A model generated the notes under the pieces. It ran no database searches. It was not told where the DNA came from and was given only the letters and a program-made list of their open reading frames with translations. This document shows positions 46,501-58,500 of a DNA stretch of 64,000 nt, one piece after another. The stretch comes from CAYLPJ01 sp964385465. Lineage in GTDB: Bacteria > Planctomycetota > Phycisphaerae > SM23-33. Every line of letters starts with the position of its first letter. Position 1 is the first letter of the stretch. The stretch lies in NCBI GenBank assembly GCA_964385465.1, contig CAYLPJ010000002.1, positions 62,001 to 126,000 of the forward strand, in the 5' to 3' direction. The position numbers and the translations under genes are program-made.

Positions 46501-49500
46501 CACGGCCGTGCCGACCCAGTAGACGTCCTGGCTCGGATCGGCGGCGACGTGCCCGTCGCGGATGTCGCGGAAGGCGTTGCCGGAGACCAGCACGCCCGTC
46601 CCGGCGGCGCCGGAGCCGGCGATCTCGTGGAGGGACAGGCCGAACCCGCCGGCCATGTTGCCGCCGCCGAGGTCCACCCCGCCGATCTCGTAGACGGCGT
46701 TGTCCTGGATGGTCAGGTCTGCGATGGAGCCGCCGGCGCCGTAGTTGGCATCGGCCAGGATGCCGTACGCGCGGTTGCTGTACGGCGTGTTGGGCGCGGC
46801 CATGCCGTGGACGAAGTTGTTCTCGATCAGGACGTTGGTCACATCGGCGGCCCCGGCGGCGACGTAGATGCCGAAGTTCGTCCCGGCGTCGCCGGCGATG
46901 TCGAAGCCGTCGATCTCGACGTCGGCGGACTGCACGACGATGCCGTTGTTGACGCCGGAGAAGTCCAGCACGGCCTCGGTGGTGTCGTCGCCGGCGGTGC
47001 GGGTGGCGACGTCCACGCCGGCCTGCGGGCCGAGAAGCTCGACGGCCTTGTCGATCGTTACCGGCGCCGTGTACGTGCCGGCGTGCACGTGGACGGTGCT
47101 GTTGGTGACCAGGTCGATGGCTTCCTGGATGCGTCCGGCCGAGCCGGTCTGCTCTCCGTCGTCGGTGACGTAGAGGGTGCTGAAGTCGCCCTGGAAGCCG
47201 ACGTCTGCCGAGGTGTCGACACCGGAGCCCAGGTACGGCGTGAAGTCCACATAGGACGCGCCGCTGCCGGCGATGCCTGCGGTCACCGTTGCTTCGTCGG
47301 TGCTGCCCCACCAGTTGGCGCCCACGTCCAAGAGGCCGTTGGCGTCGTCGCCGTCATAGTGAAGCTGCTCGGTGTTGTTGTAGAAAGCGTTGCCGGAGAT
47401 CTGCCAGGTGGCCTTGTCTCCACCGAGGTTGAAGCCGAGCTTCAGTCCGGCGGCGACGTATTCCGGGTCGGTGCGGACCTGCGGCGGGCTGGTCCAGCTG
47501 GTGAACCCGTCGTGGCCGGTGTTGTCGTGGACGAGGTTGTTGGTGATGACCAGGTTGTCGTATCCGGCGCCGGAGCCCCACAGCCCGATCCCTGACATGT
47601 CCTGGTTGTCGTAGATCTCGTTGCCGGTGATCGTCAGGTTCTCGATGCCGTAGCGGGCATGGATACCGGCGGTCTGGCCCTCGCGGTTCCAGATGTGGTC
47701 GCCGTCGCTGCGCGGGTCGCTGACGTCGTTCCCGTAGATGCGGTTGTCCGATACGGTGATGTTGTAGACGTCGGGGCTGGAGCCGTAGTTCATGATCGCG
47801 ATCGGCAGCGAGGTCGTGTTGCGGATCGTGTTGCCGTGGATCGTGAGCCCGTCGAGGTACTCATCCCCGTCCCAGGTCTGCACCAGAATGGACCACCAGT
47901 CGGTGGTTCCCTCGATGAGGTTGTCGGAAATCTCGCTGTCGAGGAGGTTGGCACCCGTGATGATCGCCCGGTCGACGTCCGCGATGACGTTGCCCGTGAC
48001 GGTGATGTCGCTGATCGGGTTTGCGCCGTCCCAGCCGGTGAAGTAGATGGCGGTCTCGCCGTCGCCGTAGGCATGGCTCGCCGGTTGCTGCCCGTCGCCC
48101 ACGAAGCGGAAGTTCGTGACAAGCACGCCGTCGGTGCCGTCGCCGATCCGCAAGCCCGTGGTACCCGGCGCGACGTTGATCACGCTGCCGTCGACTTCGT
48201 CCGTGCCGGCCCCCAGGAGGCTCAGCGCCTTGCCGCCCCAGCGGATTCCGCCGTCGTACTGACCGGTGAGGACGTATACCGTCCCGCTGTCGGCGACCCC
48301 GTCGATCCCCTCCTGGATCGTGCCGAAAGCATCCACGCCGATCGTCTTCTCGGCGGTGCCGGGGTCGCCGTCATGGTCCACCGTCTCGCCGAGGCCGAGC
48401 GAGACCCAGTCGTCGTCCACCCAGACCTCGGGCGCCGTCACGGCCGCGCCGTCGAAGAGCACCTGCGACAGCGTGGCGTCGTCGGTGTCGTCCCAGAGCA
48501 CGCTCTCGATGGCCGGCGTAAACGGAACGCCAAAATCGTTGCCGTAGGCGTAGACGTCCGGTTCGCTGGCGGCGAGGTTCTCGTTGTAGACGGCGTAGGT
48601 GGTGTAGGGCACGTAGCCGCTGAGGTCGTTGTTGCCGGCGTTGGCGCCGGTGTCCGTGCCGAGATCGACCGCGGCGCCGCCGGTGACGTGGACGCCGCGC
48701 GAGGCGTTGCCGGTCAGGTCGGTGTCGCGGACGGTGACGGTGGCGTTGGTTGCCCGAAGCCCCGTGTCGTTGCCGGTCAGCGACGAGTCGTCGATCGTGG
48801 CCGAGCCGTCGGCGATGATCGCACCGAGACTGAAGCCGGTGACGTCCAGATCGTCGATGTCCATCGACGCGCCGCTGTGCAGCGGGGCGTAGAGCCCGGC
48901 ACTGCCGCTGCCGAGCTGCGCGCCGGTGATGCCGTTGGCGTTGAGCGTCCAGTCGCCGGTGGCGCCGCCGCTGATTTCCACGCCGTCGAACCACGGCTCG
49001 GCGGTCGTGCCCGCCAGCTCGACGTCGTTGTCCGAGAAGGTCGAGCTGCCGCCGACGCCGCTGAGGTAGACCGCGTGCAGCCTGCCCAGGGGCCCGCCGA
49101 CGGGATCTGCCACGTCGATGTCGTTGCCTGTGAACTGGAAGTTGCTCAGCGTCCCCCCGGCCGGATACGCAAGCACCGCCGTTCGATCGTTCGACAGGAC
49201 GTTCTGATCGAAGGTCAGCTCGTCAATCCCCGCGACGCCCGATCCGCTCAGCGGATAGGCCGTGATCTGCACGTTGGTCAGCTCGGAATCGCTGACGGTG
49301 TTGTGCGCGAACGTGTTGCCGTCGGCGTGGACGGTCCGCCCGTCGGCTGCCTGGGCGGTAGCCACCAGGCCCGCGTAGCCGCCGCTGACGGTGTTGTAGG
49401 AAACCGTCGAGTTCGCCGCGTTGGTCAGTTCGAGGCCGTACACGTTGTGGTTGGGGCTCCAACTGCCCATCTCCACGACGTTGTAGCTGAGGTCGAGGTC

Positions 49501-52500
49501 GTCGTAGACGTTTCGCCCATCGCTCCAGGCCATGATCCCGGCCCATTCGTTGTCCGTGAGCCGGTTGTCCCGGACGGTGACGCCCGTCGTCGGATCGGTC
49601 GTGGCGTTGTAGATCCGCACGCCCACGCCGTTGCCGGCGCTGGCGGTCTGGAAGTTCCGGATGACGAAGCCCTCGATCGTCACGTCGTCGGCGCCGCCGG
49701 AGACGTCGATACCGTTGCTGCCGGCCGGCAGGGCCGCGCCCTCGATGACCGGCGCGTCCGGGCCGGGCCCCGCAACGGTCGTCGAGCCGGCATCGCCGGT
49801 CAGCAGCACCGGGCGCTCGATGACGATGGCCTCGGGGTACGTGCCGTCGTGGACCTTCACCGTGCCGCCGGAGGTGACCAGGCTGACGCCCTCCTGGATG
49901 CGTCCCAGCGGGCCGGTCTGCGGCGTGTCGTCGACGTGCAGGTGCGCGTAATCGCCCTGGAAGCCGTCGGTGGCGTCGCCGCCGACATCCGTGGCGTACT
50001 CGAACCACGGGGTGTAGTCCACCGTCGCGTTGTTCTGCGTGCCGACCACGGCGGCCACGCCGGTGGGGTCGGTCACGTTCCAGTAGTTCTGCGAGGCGTC
50101 CACGTGCCCGCCCGGCTGGCGGACCATCAGCGCCCGGCCGAAGCTGGCCGTGCCGAACCGGTTCTCCCTCACCACCACCGTGCCGCTGAAGGCGCCGGCG
50201 TTGACGACGTCGTAGACCGCGTCACCGAGGAAGTTGTTCGTGATCGTCACGTCCTCGGCGCCCCAGAACTCCACGCCGCGCCCGTTGCTCGTGAACGTGT
50301 TGCCGTGGATCACGTGGCTGCCGGAGTTGATCCCCACGGCGGCGAAGTCGGCATTGCTGATCTCGTTGTACTCGATGGTCGTCAGCGTGCCGGCGTTTCC
50401 GCCGTCGATCTGGACGCCGCGCCGGGCCCCGCCGATGGTGTTGTCGCGAATCGTGTTGCTGCCGGAGCCGCTGACGACGTGGACGGCGTACAGCAGCCCG
50501 CCGCCGGTGCTGGGCAGCGTGATGTCGTTGCCTTCCAGGACGTTGCCGGTCGCCCCGCCGCTGAAGGCCACGGCGCTGTTCTCGGTGCCGGCCGAGGCGG
50601 TCAGCGTGTTGCCGCTGACGTCGTTGTTGTCCGAATCGTTGATCTGGATCCCGGTCGTGCCGCTGTCGGTGATCGTGTTGCCGCTGATCGTCGCGCCGTC
50701 GGAGCCGCTGAGGGACATGCCCCAGCCGCTGGCGGTGATCTGGTTGCCGCCGATCACCTCCACGCCGTCGGAGTCGTTGATCTGGATGCCCAGCCCGGGG
50801 TTGCTCGCCAGGACGTTCCCGCTGACGACCGCGCCGTCGGAGCCCTCGGCCACCGAGATCCCCACCTCGTTGCCGCTGAGCTGGTTGCCGCTGACCGTCA
50901 CGCCCGGGGACTCGAAGACCAGGACGCCCACGCCCGCCCAGGGGGCCGTCCGCGAGTGCCCGGTGACCTCGTTGCCGGTGATCGAGCCGGTCGCGCCGTA
51001 GCCGAACTGGATGCCGTTCAGCGCCGTCGCCGAGCCGGAAACCACGCTGCCGCTGACCGTGACGGCGGGGTCGGCGCCGACGTCGCCGTCGCCGTTGACC
51101 ACGACACCGTCGCGCGTGTAGCCGCTGACGTCCAGGTCGTCGAGCGTCAGGGCCGAGTCGCCGTGGACGCGGACGCCCCAACTCTCGTAGGCCGGCGTGG
51201 CGGCGAAATTGCCCACCGTGCTGGCGAACAGGCCGGCCATCGTGCCGCCGGCGTCCTTGACGTCCCGCAGGAAGACGCCCGCGAACCGGTCGGTGCCGGC
51301 GGACTTGTTCTCGCCCGCGGCGTCCACCGTCACGCCCTCGATCCGCACGTCGATCGTGTCGGCCGGGGCGTAGGCGCCCAGGATGTAGTCGTAGACCGTG
51401 CCGTCGTGGCCGATGGACAGCGCCCGGTCGGCGGCCGGGGCCTCGATGGTCGTCGAAGCCTCGCCGGCCCCGAGCAGCGTCAGGTCCTTGGTGACGGTGA
51501 CCTGCTCGACGTACACGCCGGCCTGGACGTTCACCGTGTCGCCGGGGTCGGCGGCGTCGATGGCGTTCTGGATGGTCTCGTCGTTCTCGCCGCTGCCCGG
51601 CGTGGTGACGTAGACGTTGCCCGGCGTCCAGCGGAGAAGGCCGCTGGCGGGGTCGTCGGGGGCGTGGTAGACCGCGTCCTCGATCGCGAAGTCGTCCGTG
51701 CCGGGGGCCAGGCCCTCGAAGTTCGCGGCCGTGTAGGCCGTCAGGTCGAACGCCTGCGGGGAGGCGTTGTAGAGGAAGTATTCGTCGCCGGCGAACTCGT
51801 TGCCGGCACCGATCGTGACCGTCCCGGCCGTGGTCTCGAGGTAGAGGTCGGTCAGGTTGTCGGCCGTGCCGTCGAAGTCCACGTTCGCGAGGGACACGTC
51901 GGCCTGGTCCACGTAGACGCCGACATCGTGGCCGGTGATGGCCTCGCCGTCCAGCGAGACGCTCACGTCGCCGTCGCCTTGGGTGTAGACGAGGTAGCCT
52001 GCCTGGCCGTTGTCGGCCAGCGTGTTGCCGGAGGCGTTGACGGTGACCGACGAGCCGGCCGAGGCGTCCTCGTCGGTGATGACCACGCCGTAGTCGATGT
52101 TGTCGTGGAAGTTGTTGCCCGTCAGCGTGACCTCGACGTCCACCGCGCCGGCGTAGCCGTTGAACTGGTTGCCGATGGTCATCGCCATCTGCGAGCCGTA
52201 CACCTCGTTGCCGCTGACCAGCACGTCCTTGACGAAGCCCGGCTCGGCCACGCCCCACGTGTAGGAATTCTCGATGTAGATGCCCGCCGAGTCGCTGCCG
52301 TCGCTGGCGGCCTCGGTGTCGTAGCCCCAGATGGTGTTGTTCGTGATCTCGCCGGTGGACTGGCTGCCCATCTCGATGGCGTAGCCGAAGTCGTCGAAGG
52401 TCAGGTGGAACTCGTTGTCGTCGATGGTGGCGTCGACGTAGTCGTGGGTGACGACCGCGACGCGGCCCATGTCGAGGAATTCGTTGCCGGTGATGGTGAT

Positions 52501-55500
52501 GCCGGCCCTCGCGCCGTCGCTGTAGCCCGGCGCGCGGAAGTACGAGCCGATCTCGTAGTACGTCGGGGCGGGCACCGACATGTTCTGAAGCACGTTGTCC
52601 CGCACCGCGCCCGTGGCGTTCCAGTACAGCAGCCCGTGGACGGAGTTGCCGGCCACGTTGTCGAAGTCCAGCGTCATCCCCTCGAGCACGATGTCCGTGG
52701 AATCCACCACGCGGACGACGGCCTGGCGGCTGGCGCCGTAGGGGGCGATGTCCCACGCCAGCGTACCGGTCGGCAGGATGGTGGTGGTCGCGGCCGACTG
52801 GCCGGAAACCGTCAGGCCCGCGCGCCCCTCGATGTTCATCGTCGCGTCGTACGTGCCGGCCAGGACGGTCACCGTGCCGGCGTCGGCGACGGTGTCGATG
52901 GCGTCCTGCATCTGCGTCTCGTCGAAGGCGTTGACGCCGTAGACCTTGTCCTGCACGTCGGCGTCGCCGGCGCCGGTGTCGGAGTCGACCACGTCGCCGA
53001 AGCTCAGCCCGGCCGGGCCGATGTCCGCCTGGATGTCCCACGTGTCATTGACCCATACATCCGTCGGGTGCTCCAGCGTGAGCGTCACGTCGTTGCCGTC
53101 GCCGCCGACGTAGCTGATCGCGAAGGGCACGTTGTCCAGGACGACGGTCGCGCCCTCGGCCAGGCCGTCGAACGTGCCGCTCACGGCGTCCGTGCCGTCG
53201 TTGTCGATCAGCACGAACGCGGTCCCCACGGCCGGGTCGTAGCCGCGGCTGGCATCCAGCGTCGCGCCGCCGAGGCTGACCGCCCCGTTGGCGACGATCT
53301 GGTCGTACTCGGTCCCGGCAGCGGGGCCGTCCAGCTCGACGACGAAGGTCGAGCCCGACGCCAGGTCCAGGCCGTTGGTGGTGAAGCGCGCGGGGCTGAA
53401 GCCCGGCGTAAGGGTCGCGCCGGCGTCGCTGACGGTCAGTGCCCCGTCGATCGTGCCCTCGCCGGCCAGCGTGATCGCCTTGTTGACGTCGACGTCCTCG
53501 GCGTACGTGCCGTCCTGCACCCAGACGGTATCGCCGGCGTCGGCGGCGTCGACGCCGCGCTGGATGCTCGGCTCGGTGATGCCCCAGCCGGGCACGAAGC
53601 TGTTGGGGGTGACATACAGGTTGCCGGCGTTCCAGCGGACCACACCGAGGCCGGGCGCATCGATGGCGTGAATGGCCTGATCCTCGATCTGGAAGTTGTC
53701 CGCCATGACGCCCTGGTCGAGTTCGACGCCGGTGGACTCGTGGTAGAAGGTGGCACTGGTCGCGTCAACGCCGTTGCCCCACAGCGTGATGCCGCGGAGC
53801 TTCGTATCCCCGATATCCAGGTCGTCGGAATCGCCGTGGGCGACGATAAGGTCATCCCAGCCGCCGGCAGCGTCGACGAGGTCCACCCCGCTGAAGCTCA
53901 GACCGCTGATGTCCGCGAACTCCTGGATCAGCAGCGAGGCCTTCGCGTTCGTACCGTCAATGTCCAGGTTCTCCAACGCGATCGTACCGCTGCCGGCCCC
54001 GAGGCCGCGAATCTGTACGCCGTAGGTCCCGACCCCGTCTACCGAGACGTTGCGGATGGCGAGGTTGCCGTCGAACTGCTGGACCATGATGTCGGCGGTG
54101 TTGTTGTTCGGGCTCGTGGCATTGCCGATGAAGCTCGTACCGTCGATCACCACGTTCGTCACGCCGATGGAGTCCGCATCGCCGGTGGTGAGACCGCTGA
54201 GCCCGTTGCCGCTGATCCGGGCGTTCCGCAGCTCCAGGCCGTCGAAGCTCACCGGCTGGGTCCCGCCGAACAGCCCCCCGACGGCCACGCCGCGGTTCGT
54301 ATTGTCCGCGAAGAGCGAGTCCTCGATGACCACGTCCCCCAGCGTGCCGGTATGGTCGAAGACCAGGCCGTCGGCGGCGTTGTCGACCGATGCGACGTTG
54401 TGGAACGTCAGGTGCTCGGTCGTGCCCGAGCCGGTGACGGCGATGCCGCTGGCGGCGTTCGTCGCGCCGGTCACCCGCAGGTCGCAGACCACCAGCCGGT
54501 TCGAGGCGTCGGCGCCCGAGCCGGTGATCTCGATCACCGGCGTGTTGCCCGCTGCGGACTCGATAACCGTGTCCGCCGCCGTGTCGCCGCTGCCGACGCC
54601 GTCGAGCGTCATCCGGCGGTCCAGCACGACGTTCTCGGTGTAGGTCCCCTCGAGCACGTGCACGGTCCCGCCGGTGTCGACGTCGGCGACCGCCTCGCCG
54701 ATCCGCCCGCCGCCGAACTGCTCGCCTTCGGCGTGGACGGTCAGGCCGGCGTAGTCGGCCTGGAAGCCGCCCGTCCCGCCGTCGGCGTCGCCGGTCTCCA
54801 GCATGGGCGTGTAGTCCACGAGGCCGCTGACGCCCGCGGCCGTCGGGTCCGCCGTCCCCCACCAGTTGAAGCTCGCCTGCACCGTCGCGGTCGAGCCGCC
54901 GGAGACGTTCAGGGCGTTGCCGGTCAGTTCGCTCTCGAAGATCGTCACGTCGGCGTCGCCGCTGGCGGCCACGCCGGTGGCGGTGCTGTTGACGATGAAG
55001 CTGCCCGCGACGTCCACCTCGGCCGTGCCGGAGGCGTCGATGCCCGTGGCCAGCCCGTCGATGCTGCTGTCGGTGATCGTCACGCTGCCGGCGTCGGCGT
55101 CGACGCCCGTGCCGCTGCCGGTGATCGTCACGCCGTCGAGGAGGAGCCCGCTGCCGAGGATCTGCGTCGCGGCCGTGGCGCCGCTGACGCTGCCTCCGTC
55201 GACGTTTACCTCGCCGTCGTTGTTCACGCGAATGCCGATGTCGTTGCCCGCGATGGCCGGGGCCGTCAGCGAGACCGACGCGCCGTCGACGTCGAGGGCG
55301 ACGGCGTTGCCGGTCAGGCCGGACAGGTCGTCGGCGACGGTGACGGCCATCTCGTAGCCGCCGGTCGGGCCATCGGCCTCGCGGAGCACGATGCCCGCCC
55401 CGGCGCTGCCGCTGACACCGTTGCTGTCCAGCGTCACCGACCCGGTGGCCTCCAGGACGATGCCCCGCGCCGAGCTGGTGACGACGTTACGCGCCAGCTC

Positions 55501-58500
55501 CAGGTCCCCGGTGATCCGGGCGTTGATGTCAACCCCGTCGCCGTCGTTGTCGGTCAGGACGTTGTCGGTCAGGCTCGCGTCGACGAGATCGATCGGATGG
55601 ATGCCCGCGGCGTTGACCTCGATGCCGTTGCCGGCGTTGGCCTCGATCGTGTTGCCCGAAACCGTCAGCTCGACCATGCCGCGATTGATCGACAGCCCCG
55701 CCCCGTCGTTGTCCGAGAAGTCGTTGTCGGCGAACACGGCGGCCCCGATGAAGTCCGTCGGGGAGACGCCCAGGACCATCCCGCCGCCCTGGTTGCTCTT
55801 GGCCTCGTTGCCGGAGACCATCAGCGTGCCGGCCGGCAGGAGCACGTCCCCGGAAAGGGAGATGCCGTTCCCGGCGTTGGTGCTGAAGTCGTTGTCGGCG
55901 ATGGTCGCGCCGTTGCCCAGGACGGAACTGTGCAGTGTCAGCCCGCCGCCGGCACTGCCGGAGACGTCATTCCGCGAGATGTCCAAGCTGCTGTACGTGC
56001 CGGAGTAGATGCTGATCCCGCCGTGCGGATCGGTAACGCTCAGCGCCCCGCTGACCTGGTTGTCCTGGATCGTGATATCCGCCGACTCGCCCCCGACGTT
56101 CCAGACGACGATGCCGCCCTCCTGGGCGCCCGTCACGGTGTTGTGGCGGATCGTCCCGGACGAGCTGGTCCCGGCGGTGAACTGCTGGCCAAGCCAGATG
56201 CCGTTGTACGGCGCGTCTGTCACGACATTGCCGTCTCCCGCCGTCGCCCCGCCGATCACCGCGTCCGCCGTGCCGGTCACCCAGATGCTCGCCTTGCTGA
56301 CCGTGTTGTCGCGAAGAACGGTCCCGCTGGAGCCCTGCCCCGACGTGCCGGTCAGATAGTACGCGTACGCCCCGTCCGGGTACGTCCACACCGCACTGGT
56401 GTCGTAGGACGTTCGCTGGATCAGCAGCCCGGTCGTATCTTCCGACCGCACGCCGGTGTACACGTCGTCGAAGGTCACGTCCTGAATCGTCACGTCGTCC
56501 AACGTCGGCTCGCCCACGCCCCATGCCGGGTTCGCCCGGACCACGATGCCGTAGCCGCCAACCGACACTTGGTCGCCCATCAGGTTGCGGAGGCCCACGT
56601 CCTGGATCGTCACGTGGTCCGACTGCACCACGATGCCCCGAACCCAGCCCGTGCCCAAGCCGCTGCTGTCGGAGCCTGAACCATATGTGCCGCCGTCCAG
56701 GATCGTTGCGCCGGCGCCCACGCCGCGAAGCGTCAGCGGATGATTGATCACCGCCAGCGCGCTGTCCGTCGCCGTGTACACCCCGCCCAGAGCGTGAACG
56801 ACGCCGCTGTCGTCCACGAGGTCGACGCCCTCCTGCAGGCGACTCTCGCCGCCGGTCTGCCCGCCGAGGGCGGTCACGTTCACCCCCGAGGTGTCGCCCT
56901 GGAACCCCACGGCCGCGCCGCCGAGATCCGTGCCGACGTCCAGGAACGGGGTGAAGTCCACGTAGCCGGTCGTGGCGGCCTGGACGGCCGATTCGTCGTT
57001 GGAGCCCCACCAGTTCCCCGAGCCGTCCACCGTCAGCGTGTTGTTGGCGTTCTCGAGGGCCTTGCCGACGTTGCCCGACAGGTCGCTGCCGCGGACCGTC
57101 GCGTCGCCGTCGGCGGTGACGAGGATGCCCCGGCCGTTGCCGGTGACGATGCTGTCGTAGACCTCCGCCGAGCCGTCGGTGACGATGATGCCGAGGTTCC
57201 CGCTGCCGCGGATCTCGCTGTCCTGGACGGTGACCGAGCCGCCGCCGAGGACCTGGACGCCGAGGATGCCGGAATCGACCACGTAGCTGGACTCGATGGT
57301 CACGGCCCCGCCGCGGACGACCACGCCGTTGAAGCCGCTGTCGCGGACGGTCGTGTTCCGCAGCGTCAGCCCGTCCTCGGCGTTGACGCCGTCGGAGAAG
57401 CTGTTGGCGATCTCGAAGCCGTCCACCACCACGGCCGAGGTCGAGCCGTTGATGTCGATCCCCGTGCCGTACAGCCCCGTCCCGTCGATCCACGGCGTCG
57501 CACCCGCCGCCGCCAGAAGGTCCAGGGACTTGTTGTTGATGACCACGGCCTCGGTATACGCGGCCGAGCCTTCGTAGACGACCACGTCCCCGCCGTTGCC
57601 GACGGCCTCGACGCCGTCCTGAATCGCGGCGAAAGCGTCGTAGCCGAAGCTCCCGGCCGGGCCCGCGCCGTCGGGGTCGGCCCCGATGGCCGTGCCCGCC
57701 CAGTCGTTGTTGACCCAGACGTTCTCGGGCGTGACGGTGAGGACCACGTCGTTGCCGGTCCCCCCGGCGTAACTGATCGTCAGGCGGTAGCCGTCGACCT
57801 CGCCGACGGCGGCGCCTTCGCCCAGGCCGGCGAACGTGCCGACCACGGCGTCCGTGCCGTCGTTGTCGATGATGACGAACGCATCGCCGGCCCCGGCGGC
57901 GTAGGCCACGTTGGCGACGTCCAGCGTGGGCCCGTTGAGCGTGACGGAGCCCGTGACGGCCACCTGGTCGTGCCCGCCGGCGCCCGGCGTGGCGCCCTCG
58001 ATCTCGATCTCCAGCTCGCTGCCAGCGTCCATGGTGTAGTCGCCGGTGTAGTCGATGCCGGGGCTGGCGCCGGGCTCGAGGCGAGCGCCGGCGGCCGTCA
58101 TGTCGAACGTGCCGTCCACGGTGAACTCGCCCTGGATCGTGACGGCCTCGTCAACCACCACGTCCTCGACATACGTCCCGGAGAAGACGACGATGGTGTC
58201 CCCGCCCGAGGCGGCGTCGACAGCGTCCTGGATCGAGTCGTTGACGTACCACGTCTGCGGGCCGGGGCCCGGCGCAGTGGTCATCCAAGGCGAGTAGTCC
58301 ACGTCGCCGTCGCCGCCCATCAGCGCGGCGATCTCCGCCTCTTCGGCGGTCCCCCACCAGTTGGCGCCGGCGTCGAGGGTCGTCCCCGCGTTGTAGTTGC
58401 GAAGGGCCAGGGCGTCCGGCAGGGCACCGTGATTGACGAACGCGTTGTCGTGGAACTCGACCGTGGCCGAGTCGCCACCGGGCCGGACCCGCGCGCCGTA